DNA of 16,294 bases. It comes from JBBQXK01 sp038251625 (GTDB lineage Bacteria; Pseudomonadota; Alphaproteobacteria; Rhodobacterales; Rhodobacteraceae). The position numbers and the translations under genes were made by a program. Of this stretch, positions 6,964 through 13,929 are shown one piece after another. The notes below the pieces were generated by a model. It made no database searches. It had not been told where the DNA came from and saw nothing but the letters and a program-made list of their open reading frames with translations. Where the stretch lies: the NCBI GenBank assembly GCA_038251625.1, contig JBBSBE010000089.1:1-16294 (forward strand). The letters run 5' to 3'. How positions within the stretch are numbered: position 1 is the first letter of the stretch; each line of letters begins with the position of its first letter.

Positions 6964-7686
6964 TCAGTAGGTCACAGCGTCAGGGCCGAACCACTTCTTG
7001 ATCAGTTCGTTGAGGCTGCCATCGGCCTTCATCGCGGTGATGCCTGCGTCAAACTTTGCCTTCAGTTCGGTATCGCTTTCGCGGATGCCCATGCCGACGC
7101 CACCTCCAAGCTGCACTTCCTCGCCAGCCCAGACGAACTTGCCGCCGGATTCCGCGAGGATCGGCGCAAGGTAATCCTTGTCTGCGAACACGGCATCCGC
7201 CTCGCCGTTGCGGACGGCGGCGACGGTTTCGTCGGGGGTCGCGAATTCCAGCAGCGTGGCACCCGATTCCGCCACATGGCCGGCCTGAATCGTGCCGACC
7301 TGTGCTGCGACCACGCCACCCTTCACATCTGCATCCGCGCTTAGCGCCATGTAGGCAGAAGCGGCGGGCGGAATGTAGTTTTGCGTGAAGTCGATCACCT
7401 TATCGCGCTCTTCAGTGATGCTCATCCCTGCGATGATCACGTCATAGTTGCCCGACTGCAGGTTCGGAATGATCCCGTCCCAATCGGTTGTGACCCATTC
7501 GCAGGTCAGGCTGGCCATCTCGCACAGCTTGTCGCCAAGCTCACGCTCGAAGCCATCCACTTCGCCTGCATCGTTGATGAAGTTGTAGGGCGGGTAGGCG
7601 CCCTCGGTGCCCATGCGCACGGTCTGTGCCAGCGCGCCACCGGCTGTCAGTGCCATCACGGCGGCGGCAAGGATCAGGTTTTTCAT
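6964..7686 (-). CDS. Periplasmic polar/basic amino acid-binding protein (ArgT/HisJ-like)
   Basis: A 240-residue family 3 solute-binding protein exported to the periplasm. A typical signal peptide is present (MKNLILAAAVMALTAGGALA, cleavage after A20). The mature part has the family's ligand-pocket segments TEGAYPPYNF, the Cys pair C55/C62 (KLCEM...TCEW) matching the disulfide of HisJ/ArgT, TDWDGIIPNLQSG and MSITEERDKVIDFTQNY. The resemblance to lysine/arginine/ornithine- and histidine-binding proteins suggests a basic or polar amino acid or related amine as ligand, but specificity cannot be read from sequence. ATG 7686 has GGGAGA a few bases upstream. It sits between the ATPase gene (39-base gap) and the permease gene, with a hairpin in the 3' gap. 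Confidence 0.94.
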   Translation of the reverse strand: MKNLILAAAVMALTAGGALAQTVRMGTEGAYPPYNFINDAGEVDGFERELGDKLCEMASLTCEWVTTDWDGIIPNLQSGNYDVIIAGMSITEERDKVIDFTQNYIPPAASAYMALSADADVKGGVVAAQVGTIQAGHVAESGATLLEFATPDETVAAVRNGEADAVFADKDYLAPILAESGGKFVWAGEEVQLGGGVGMGIRESDTELKAKFDAGITAMKADGSLNELIKKWFGPDAVTY

Positions 7687-7725
7687 TTCTATCTCCCGGT
7701 TGGTTTCTTGATGGTTGATTGTCGC

Positions 7726-8499
7726 TCAGGCGGTTGCGGAAAGGAAGCCGCGCAAACGTTCGGTGGTGGGGTTGCCGAACATCTGCGCGGGCGGCCCCTC
7801 TTCCTCGGTGCGGCCCTGATGCAGGAATACGACGTGATCGCTGACATCGGAGGCCAGCTTCATGTCATGCGTGACCAGAAGCATCGTGCGATGTTCGGCG
7901 GCGAGGTCCTTGATGACCTTGACGACCTCTTGCTGCAATTCGGGATCAAGCGCGGATGTAGGCTCGTCGAAAAGTAGGGCGCGCGGTTCCATGCAGAGCG
8001 CCCGCGCGATGGCCGCGCGCTGCTGCTGGCCGCCCGATAGCTGCGCGGGCCAGGCATCGGCCTTTTCGGCGATCCCGACCTTGGCAAGGTAGTGGCGCGC
8101 GCGTTCCTCCACCTCTTTCGGGTCGCGCTTCAGCACGGTGACCGGCGCCTCCATCACGTTTTGCAGGATCGTCAGATGTGCCCAGAGGTTGAACTGCTGA
8201 AACACCATCGACAGGTTCGTCCGGATGCGGGTGACCTGCGCACGGTCGGCGGGGTGGCGATGAAGGCCCTGGCCCTTCCAGCGAACGGCCTCGCCCTCGA
8301 AGGTGATCTCGCCTTCCTGGCTATCCTCCAGCAGGTTGCAGCATCGCAGGAGGGTGGATTTTCCGGACCCGGAAGACCCGATGAGAGAAATGATCCGCCC
8401 CCGGGGTGCGACCATGTCGATCCCCTTCAGCACTTCGAGCGGTCCATAGCTCTTGTGCAGATTGCGGATCTCGATGACCGGGGGCGTATCGTCGGGCAA
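7726..8499 (-). CDS. Polar amino acid ABC transporter ATP-binding protein (HisP-like), TTG start
   Basis: A 257-residue ABC ATPase that powers the importer of this operon from the cytoplasmic face. Walker A is GSSGSGKST at 41-49, Q-loop Q101 (MVFQQFN), signature LSGGQQQR at 154-161, Walker B ALLFDE at 174-179, and switch H211 (VTHDM). The extended insertion at about 70-92 is typical of HisP-like subunits. Start: the family N-terminus (VIEIRNLHKSYG) needs a start near 8499, where only TTG is available in frame; the next in-frame ATG is after the first strand, at residue 29, too late. Upstream in frame there is ATG immediately followed by TGA. A weak GTGAG lies before the TTG. It is the first gene of the five-gene operon, about 28 bases after the start site predicted from the sigma54-like element. 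Confidence 0.93.
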   Translation of the reverse strand: MPDDTPPVIEIRNLHKSYGPLEVLKGIDMVAPRGRIISLIGSSGSGKSTLLRCCNLLEDSQEGEITFEGEAVRWKGQGLHRHPADRAQVTRIRTNLSMVFQQFNLWAHLTILQNVMEAPVTVLKRDPKEVEERARHYLAKVGIAEKADAWPAQLSGGQQQRAAIARALCMEPRALLFDEPTSALDPELQQEVVKVIKDLAAEHRTMLLVTHDMKLASDVSDHVVFLHQGRTEEEGPPAQMFGNPTTERLRGFLSATA

Positions 8500-8505
8500 G
8501 ATGGC

Positions 8506-8511
8506 TCACAT
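8506..8511 (-). promoter_or_regulatory. Start-stop codon pair (ATG-TGA) before the ABC ATPase
   Basis: On the minus strand an ATG (8511-8509) is followed at once by TGA (8508-8506), in the same frame as the ATPase and three codons before its TTG start. It could be a minimal upstream start-stop that catches ribosomes and lets them restart at TTG. It could also mark a point mutation or read error in an ATG start of the ATPase gene. The sequence alone cannot tell. Confidence 0.4.
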
Positions 8512-8537
8512 AATGGTGTAGGATGGCAAAGTAGGGG

Positions 8538-8553
8538 GGCAACTCACGCGCCA
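8538..8553 (-). promoter_or_regulatory. Sigma54 (RpoN)-like -24/-12 promoter for the ABC importer/ligase operon
   Basis: The minus-strand sequence TGGCGCG-TGAG-TTGCC matches the sigma54 consensus TGGCACG-N4-TTGCW at 6 of 7 and 4 of 5 positions, with the invariant GG (8552-8551) and GC (8540-8539) exactly 10 bases apart. Transcription would begin near 8527, leaving about 28 bases before the ATPase TTG. Nitrogen-linked uptake and glutamine-synthetase-like genes are plausible RpoN targets. I did not recognise a convincing NtrC-type enhancer site upstream. Confidence 0.5.
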
Positions 8554-8564
8554 TTGCAATGCGC
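8548..8564. repeat. Dyad-symmetric element overlapping the sigma54-like -24 region
   Basis: GCGC (8548-8551) and GCGC (8561-8564) flank the perfect 8-bp palindrome ATTGCAAT (8553-8560), with one extra C at 8552 breaking the symmetry. The element covers the -24 part of the proposed promoter, so a protein bound here would be expected to block rather than activate transcription. A candidate operator only. Confidence 0.4.
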
Positions 8565-8589
8565 AACCGGCTGGAAGGGGGCAAACGCG

Positions 8590-9360
8590 TCAAGCTTTGG
8601 CGCTGAAATGCTCAGGTGGGGGCGGAATCGGCACTGCGAGGTACGCCTCGGCCGGGATCCGGACAAAGCCGCGCAGATGCAGAAGGTCGCGGTCGCCGGA
8701 GTCGAGGCCCGCGATTGCCTCTGTCACGGCAGCGAACATCGCGTCCGTGTCGGTGCCCATTGCCGATATGTAGGGCAGGGTAGGCGTAGGGGGGGTGCGC
8801 CCCACTTCGCAGAGGCCCGGCTGAAGCAGGCCATGGCGGGTCGCCAGCGTCCACGTCAGCGCATCGATGGCGGCCAGATCGGCCTGCCCCCCTGCCACCG
8901 ACACGGCCGATCGCAGATGTGCGCCCGTGCGCGGCCCGGTCACCAGCCTGATGCCAAGGTCTGCGGCAGCATTGATTGGCGCGGCCCAGCCCGATTGCGA
9001 AAGCGGCTCGTTATACGCAAGCGTTGCGCCGTCAAAAGCGGCGAGCCCATCGCGCGGATCGTCCGCACGCGCGACAAGGACGCTGCAGTAGTGCCCGGGG
9101 CTGCAGCCGGGCAGGCCGTAGTCCGGCGTACCGACCAGCGCCACCATTCCATGCAGTCGCGCGCGATAGGGAAACCCGCACGTCTGTGACAGGATGAGAT
9201 CGGGCGATTGCCAGTCTGGCCACAGATCGTCTGCCCCACGCGCCAGTTCTGCGGGTGCCGCGATCCCGCGCGCGGAAAGGCCCGCGCGAATGCCAGTCCA
9301 ATAGCGGTCGTGCGCGGCCCGCAAGGGCGGCAGATCATACATCGGCAGGTTCGCGATCAT
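8590..9360 (-). CDS. PhnD-like substrate-binding-fold protein lacking a signal peptide
   Basis: A 256-residue protein resembling the PhnD/phosphonate-type periplasmic-binding-protein family. Supporting segments are the N-terminal MIANLPMYDLPPLRAAHDRYW, LILSQTCGFPYRARL, LVGTPDYGLPGCSPGHYCSVLV, and GGQADLAAIDALTW, the typical helix that reads 'D-A-A-I-D' in such proteins. Unlike transported members it starts directly with the first strand and has no hydrophobic leader, so it should stay in the cytosol unless a partner exports it. The ATG at 9360 overlaps the TGA of the TerB-like gene (ATGA), so the two are co-translated. No permease or ATPase of a phosphonate importer is nearby; the adjacent ABC operon belongs to another family. 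Function unknown; it may be a cytosolic ligand sensor or a metabolic enzyme built on this fold. Confidence 0.8.
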   Translation of the reverse strand: MIANLPMYDLPPLRAAHDRYWTGIRAGLSARGIAAPAELARGADDLWPDWQSPDLILSQTCGFPYRARLHGMVALVGTPDYGLPGCSPGHYCSVLVARADDPRDGLAAFDGATLAYNEPLSQSGWAAPINAAADLGIRLVTGPRTGAHLRSAVSVAGGQADLAAIDALTWTLATRHGLLQPGLCEVGRTPPTPTLPYISAMGTDTDAMFAAVTEAIAGLDSGDRDLLHLRGFVRIPAEAYLAVPIPPPPEHFSAKA

Positions 9361-9794
9361 GCCCGTTCCGCCCTGTGCCGTGCCAGCGCCGAGTCACGGT
9401 CGCTCAGGCCCAGAAGGCTCGACACCAGACGCATCAGTTGATCTTCTTCGGCGTCGCGCGCGCCATCGGCCAGCGCGACAGACCACATCGCCTCGATCAA
9501 CCCCGTACGCTCTTCCAGCGGGACCGCGTCTTTCAGTGCGCGGGTGAACCGTACGGTATCGGGGGCCTGCGCTTCCAGCGCCTCGGCTTCGGCACGCAAG
9601 GCCGAGGCAGCAAAGGGGGAAAGCGCGTGGCGGGCGGCAAGAACGCGATCGATCCGCGCTGATTCGGCGGTCGAGTAAACGCCATCGGCGCGCGCCAGTC
9701 TGACAAGCAACGCAGCCAATGCCAGATGTGCATCGGGCTCGGGCATCCGGTCTGGCGTGGGCGACAGCAGGCGGTTGATAAGGCGATCGAACAT
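9357..9794 (-). CDS. TerB-like small helical protein
   Basis: A 145-residue all-helical protein of the TerB/DUF533-like type (tellurite-resistance-protein fold, usually of unknown function). Seen features are a first helix (MFDRLINRLLSP), the repeated acidic helix pattern LAALLVRLARADGVYSTAESARIDRVL and a second matching copy, LIEAMWSVALADGARDAEEDQLMRLVSSLLG, both showing the characteristic (A/V)ADG loop. I prefer ATG 9794 because close relatives, as I recall them, begin MF-x-x-(L/F); however GTG 9848 or ATG 9845 in the same frame has a better AAGGG site upstream and would add 17-18 residues. It overlaps the PhnD-like gene by 4 bases and is divergent from dprA. The name does not imply tellurite resistance here. 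Confidence 0.82.
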   Translation of the reverse strand: MFDRLINRLLSPTPDRMPEPDAHLALAALLVRLARADGVYSTAESARIDRVLAARHALSPFAASALRAEAEALEAQAPDTVRFTRALKDAVPLEERTGLIEAMWSVALADGARDAEEDQLMRLVSSLLGLSDRDSALARHRAERA

Positions 9795-9894
9795 CACCCT
9801 CACATAATCGGCTTCGGGCGCCGCGCCAATCCCCAGGTCATTCATCACCCGTTAACCCTTCCGCGATCAAGTTGCAGCCAAGGATGGGGTGAAC

Positions 9895-11040
9895 ATGGAC
9901 GATCTTTACGCCTTTGATGAACCCGCAGCGCCATATGCGCCGCCCGGCGATGCAGGGGCCCGGCTTGATTGGTTGCGGCTGATCCGGTCGCGCCGTGTTG
10001 GTCCCGCCACGTTCCATCGCCTGATGGCAGAGCATGGCAGCGCGAAGGGCGCGCTCTCGGCATTGCCTGCAATGGCTGCGGCGGCCGGGATCGCCGACTA
10101 TGAACCTTGCCCTGAAGGCGTGGCGCGGGCCGAGGCGGCCGCCGCGCGGGCCGCAGGGGCGCGCCTTCTGTGCCGCGGGGAACGGGAATACCCAGAAGCG
10201 CTGGCGCTGTTGTCCGACGCGCCACCGGTGCTTTGGGCGATGGGCGATACTGCGCTTCTGACGCGTCCGATGGTGGCACTGGTGGGCGCACGCAATGCAT
10301 CGTCGCTGGGCCTTCGGATGGCGCGCAGGCTTGCCGACGGGCTGGTTGAGGCGGGGTTCGTTGTGGTCTCGGGCCTCGCGCGCGGGATCGACGCCGAGGC
10401 GCATCAGGCGGCACTTGCGGGCGGGACGGTCGCGGTGATGGCAGGCGGGGTGGATCACATCTATCCGGTGGAAAACAGCGCGCTTGCAGCGCAGATCGCG
10501 GCGCAAGGCTGCCGCTTGTCGGAACAGCCGATGGGGCTGGAGCCGCAGGCGCGCCATTTTCCGCAACGCAACCGCATCGTCTCTGGCCTCGCGCGGGCGG
10601 TCGTGGTGGTGGAGGCGGCATCGCGATCCGGCAGTCTGATCACCGCGCGCACCGCCCTCGATCAGGGGCGCGAGGTGATGGCGGTGCCGGGTCATCCCTT
10701 CGACGCCCGCGCCGCCGGTTGCAATCATTTGATCCGCGAGGGCGCCATCCTCGTACGGTCGGCTGCGGATGTGATTGAGGCTTTGGGTGGCAGTCTCGCT
10801 GCACCCTCCCTGAAACCTGCGCCCCCCGCGGCGCCGGAACCCACGCCCCGCCCTCTGGCCGATCTGGCAAGTGTTCATGGCCAGATCCTCGCGCGCCTTG
10901 GCCCAAGCCCCTTGCCCGAAGACCAGCTGATCCGCGATCTGGCGCTGCCCCCGGCCTCGGTCGCGCCCGAGCTTTTGACGCTGGAACTTGAGGGGCGCAT
11001 CCGGCGTGCGCCGGGGGGGCTTTTGTCGCTCGTGGTCTGA
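9895..11040 (+). CDS. dprA: DNA-processing protein DprA (Smf)
   Basis: A 381-residue DprA. In natural transformation DprA binds incoming single-stranded DNA and loads RecA. The order of domains is an N-terminal SAM-like helical region (about 20-85), the Rossmann-like DNA-binding domain (about 95-300) and a C-terminal winged-helix domain (about 325-381). Diagnostic segments are VALVGARNASSLG (128-140), VVVSGLARGIDAEAH (156-170), GGVDHIYPVEN, FPQRNRIVSGLA (222-233), and SRSGSLITARTALDQGREVMAVPG. The ATG at 9895 has GGGGTGA/AAGGA just upstream; an in-frame GTG two codons earlier is possible but less likely. topA follows on the same strand after 105 bases, a neighbour pair often seen in alphaproteobacteria. 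Presence alone does not show that the cell is competent. Confidence 0.96.
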   Translation: MDDLYAFDEPAAPYAPPGDAGARLDWLRLIRSRRVGPATFHRLMAEHGSAKGALSALPAMAAAAGIADYEPCPEGVARAEAAAARAAGARLLCRGEREYPEALALLSDAPPVLWAMGDTALLTRPMVALVGARNASSLGLRMARRLADGLVEAGFVVVSGLARGIDAEAHQAALAGGTVAVMAGGVDHIYPVENSALAAQIAAQGCRLSEQPMGLEPQARHFPQRNRIVSGLARAVVVVEAASRSGSLITARTALDQGREVMAVPGHPFDARAAGCNHLIREGAILVRSAADVIEALGGSLAAPSLKPAPPAAPEPTPRPLADLASVHGQILARLGPSPLPEDQLIRDLALPPASVAPELLTLELEGRIRRAPGGLLSLVV

Positions 11041-11077
11041 ACGGACCGCTCCGCCGGCTTGGCCCAAGCGCCCGGCA

Positions 11078-11106
11078 TTGACATCCGCAAGCCAGCCCCC
11101 ACATGG
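11078..11106 (+). promoter_or_regulatory. Possible topA promoter
   Basis: A perfect -35 TTGACA (11078-11083) is followed after 17 bases by ACATGG (11101-11106), a poor -10. It lies in the 105-base gap between dprA and topA, about 40 bases before the topA ATG, a suitable place for a topA-specific promoter. The weak -10 limits confidence. Confidence 0.3.
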
Positions 11107-11145
11107 TGCGCCGCCGCTTCAAGGCGTGTGCAAGAAGAGGTCGCC

Positions 11146-13848
11146 ATGGCTGTCGTTGTCGTCGAATCCCCCGCCAAGGCCAAGACAATCAACAAATATC
11201 TTGGCCCTGGCTATACTGTTCTGGCATCCTACGGTCACGTCCGCGACCTGCCGCCCAAGGATGGTTCAGTCGATCCAGAGGATGGATTCGCGATGACCTG
11301 GGAGGTTGCGGCGGAGAGCCGCAAGCATGTGAAGGCCATCGCCGAGGCGCTGAAAACCGACGACACCCTGATCCTTGCCACCGACCCCGACCGTGAGGGA
11401 GAGGCGATTTCCTGGCATCTGAAGGAAGCGCTGGCATCGAGCTTGAAGAAGGGCAAGAAAGTTTCCCGCGTCACCTTCAACGCCATCACCAAGTCTGCCG
11501 TGACCGAAGCCATGAAGGCACCGCGGGATGTGGATGGCCCGCTGGTCGAGGCGTATCTGGCGCGCCGCGCGCTGGACTATCTGGTGGGGTTTACCCTTTC
11601 GCCCGTCCTTTGGCGCAAGCTGCCTGGGGCGAAATCGGCGGGGCGCGTGCAGTCGGTCTGCCTGCGTCTGATCGTCGAGCGCGAGATGGAGATCGAGGCG
11701 TTCAACGCACGTGAATTCTGGACGGTTTCGGCGACGTTCACCACCCCGCGCGGGCAGGAATACACAGCCCGGTTGACCGTCCTTGGTGGCAAGAAGCTGG
11801 AGAAGTTCGACCTGTCCACAGCCCCTGCTGCCGAATTGGCGGTGCAGGCTGTCACATCCCGCACATTGGCCGTGCAGTCGGTGGAAGCCAAACCCGCGAG
11901 CCGCAATCCCTGGCCGCCCTTCATGACGTCGACCCTACAGCAAGAAGCGAGCCGCAAGCTTGGCCTTGGTGCCAAGCAGTGCATGAACGCGGCCCAAAGG
12001 CTCTACGAGGCTGGGCACATCACCTATATGCGGACCGACGGGATCGACATGGCGCCCGAGGCTGTGATGGCCGCGCGGGATGAGATCAAACGGCGCTTTG
12101 GCGATGCTTACGTGCCGGACAGCCCCCGCATGTACAAGAACAAGGCCAAGAATGCGCAGGAAGCGCATGAATGCATCCGCCCCACCGAGATGGCCGCCGA
12201 CCCCGACAAGCTTGGGCTGACCGATCGCGATCAGGCCCGGCTTTACGAGATCATCTGGAAACGCACGCTGGCCAGCCAGATGGCGGCAGCGCGGATGGAG
12301 CGGACGACGGTTGAAATCGGCAGCGCCGATGGGCAGGTGGGCCTGCGGGCGACGGGGCAGGTGGTGCTGTTCGACGGGTTCCTCAAGGTCTATGACGAGG
12401 GGCGCGATGATGAAGAGGGCGAAGATGGCCGCCTGCCGCAAATCGCTGTCGGCGAGGCCGCGACCCCCCAGAAGCGGGCCTTTGCAGCCGCCTTCGCCAA
12501 GGCAAGCGCGGCAGAGGACGCAGTGATCGAAGGCAATGGCACCCGATGCGCCAGTGCCGTGATCAGCCCCGATGGCGCGGTGCTTGCCAGCCAGAGCTTC
12601 ACCCAGCCCCCGCCGCGCTACACCGAGGCGACGCTTGTCAAACGGATGGAAGAGCTGGGGATCGGCCGTCCGTCAACCTATGCCTCGATCCTGACCACGA
12701 TCGTGGACCGCGAATACGTGCGGAAAGACAAGAACCGGCTGATCCCCGAGGACAAGGGGCGCCTTGTGACGGCCTTCCTGTCCAACTATTTCCGCCGTTA
12801 CGTGGAGTATGATTTTACCGCCGATCTGGAGGGCCAGCTTGACGACGTGTCGGCCGGAAGCCGCGACTACAAGGAAGTGCTGGCCCGCTTCTGGCGCGAT
12901 TTTTCCGCGGCGGTGGCCGAGACGGCCGATCTGCGCATCGGCGAGGTGCTGGAGAAAATTGATGATTTTCTGGCACCACATCTTTATCCCCCGCGCGCAG
13001 ATGGAAGCGACCCGCGCATCTGCCCGACCTGCGGGGAAGGGCGGCTGCATCTGAAGACCGCACGGTCCGGAGGGGCCTTTATCGGTTGCGGGCGCTATCC
13101 GGAGTGTCGCTATACCCGTCCGCTTGCGGGCGGCGAGGAGGGCGGCGGCGAAGATCGCGTGCTGGGGCAGGATGGTGAGGGCCGCGATATCGCGCTGAAA
13201 ACCGGGCGCTTCGGGCCTTACGTCCAGCGTGGCGAGGCGACAGAGGCCGAGCCGAAGCCGCCCCGTTCAAGTCTGCCGAAGGGGTGGGCACCGGATTCGA
13301 TCACGCTGGAGCGGGCGCTGATGCTGCTTGACCTGCCGCGTGAGGTGGGCGTGCATCCTGAAGACGGCGTTGTGGTCGAAGCCGGGCTGGGGCGGTTTGG
13401 GCCGTTTGTGAAGCATGGCAAGGTTTATGCAAACCTCGCAGACCCCGAAGAGGTATTTACCATCGGGATGAACCGAGCTGTTGAGGTGCTGGCGCAGAAG
13501 GCTGCACGGGGCGGACGGCCCCCGGCTGCGGCACCTTTGCGTGAACTGGGGGAACACCCTTCGGGCGGGCCCGTGGTGGTGATGGCAGGTCGGTACGGGC
13601 CATACGTCAAATGGGACAAGGTCAATGCCACGCTTCCCAAAGACATGTCGCCCGAGGCGGTGACGCTGGATCAGGCGCTGGCGCTTGTGGCGGAAAGGGC
13701 GGGCAAGGGCAGCAAGGGCAAGGCGGCCAAGGCGAAAGTCCCGGCCAAACCCAAAGCCGCCGCAAAACCCAAAACCGCCGCAAAGCCGAAAGCCGCGGCA
13801 AAGCCCAAGGCAAAGGCTGCAGCCAAACCCAAGGCCGCGAAAGCCTGA
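11146..13848 (+). CDS. topA: DNA topoisomerase I (TopA), with Lys/Ala/Pro-rich tail
   Basis: A 900-residue type IA topoisomerase that relaxes negative supercoils by nicking one strand through a tyrosine link. Start: ATG 11146 (MAVVVVESPAKAKTINKYLG), five bases after AAGAGG; the open frame runs 29 codons further upstream, but that part does not look like TopA. The TOPRIM acidic cluster DPDRE is at D80, D82 and E84, and the catalytic tyrosine is Y294 in ITYMRTDGID. A four-cysteine zinc finger is at C626, C629, C648 and C654, followed by further C-terminal repeats (for example TGRFGPYVQRGE) that usually bind DNA. Residues 853-900 are a basic tail with five KPK units. Such tails occur in several alphaproteobacterial TopA proteins and probably aid DNA binding. 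The gene appears complete and is the longest in the window. Confidence 0.97.
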   Translation: MAVVVVESPAKAKTINKYLGPGYTVLASYGHVRDLPPKDGSVDPEDGFAMTWEVAAESRKHVKAIAEALKTDDTLILATDPDREGEAISWHLKEALASSLKKGKKVSRVTFNAITKSAVTEAMKAPRDVDGPLVEAYLARRALDYLVGFTLSPVLWRKLPGAKSAGRVQSVCLRLIVEREMEIEAFNAREFWTVSATFTTPRGQEYTARLTVLGGKKLEKFDLSTAPAAELAVQAVTSRTLAVQSVEAKPASRNPWPPFMTSTLQQEASRKLGLGAKQCMNAAQRLYEAGHITYMRTDGIDMAPEAVMAARDEIKRRFGDAYVPDSPRMYKNKAKNAQEAHECIRPTEMAADPDKLGLTDRDQARLYEIIWKRTLASQMAAARMERTTVEIGSADGQVGLRATGQVVLFDGFLKVYDEGRDDEEGEDGRLPQIAVGEAATPQKRAFAAAFAKASAAEDAVIEGNGTRCASAVISPDGAVLASQSFTQPPPRYTEATLVKRMEELGIGRPSTYASILTTIVDREYVRKDKNRLIPEDKGRLVTAFLSNYFRRYVEYDFTADLEGQLDDVSAGSRDYKEVLARFWRDFSAAVAETADLRIGEVLEKIDDFLAPHLYPPRADGSDPRICPTCGEGRLHLKTARSGGAFIGCGRYPECRYTRPLAGGEEGGGEDRVLGQDGEGRDIALKTGRFGPYVQRGEATEAEPKPPRSSLPKGWAPDSITLERALMLLDLPREVGVHPEDGVVVEAGLGRFGPFVKHGKVYANLADPEEVFTIGMNRAVEVLAQKAARGGRPPAAAPLRELGEHPSGGPVVVMAGRYGPYVKWDKVNATLPKDMSPEAVTLDQALALVAERAGKGSKGKAAKAKVPAKPKAAAKPKTAAKPKAAAKPKAKAAAKPKAAKA
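13744..13836 (+). repeat. Imperfect tandem repeat encoding the KPK-rich TopA tail
   Basis: Codons for KPK recur at residues 868, 874, 880, 886 and 894 of TopA: an 18-base (six-residue, AAKPKA) unit repeated, with the last interval stretched to 24 bases. Synonymous changes between units (AAA/AAG, CCC/CCG) suggest an old repeat rather than a fresh expansion, but its length could vary between strains by slippage. Confidence 0.75.
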
Positions 13849-13929
13849 CGCCCCATGCCATTGTGGGCGACAGACGCGCCTTCGGCTTGCTAGACTGCGC
13901 GTGCTGCCCTGACCGTGGAGCCACGCCAG

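Noticed and set aside
8321..8593. A 90-codon minus-strand frame overlapping the ABC ATPase start, considered as a separate small gene or sign of a frameshift.
   Set aside because: It has no recognisable domain, and the ATPase is intact in its own frame from the TTG.
8554..8700. Search for an NtrC-type enhancer (TGCACC-N5-GGTGCA) upstream of the sigma54-like promoter.
   Set aside because: Only weak partial matches were seen; none convincing enough to report.
9357..9794. Calling the TerB-like protein a tellurite-resistance determinant.
   Set aside because: Only the fold resembles TerB; no other ter genes are present.
9838..11067. A 409-codon open frame on the minus strand opposite dprA.
   Set aside because: dprA on the plus strand has all family motifs; the opposite frame has Arg/His-rich low-complexity composition.
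13849..13929. Promoter or terminator between topA and the exported-protein gene.
   Set aside because: The short GC-rich inverted match (CGCCC/GGGCG) has no T-run, and the TTGTGG/TAGACT pair is 24 bases apart, too far for a promoter.
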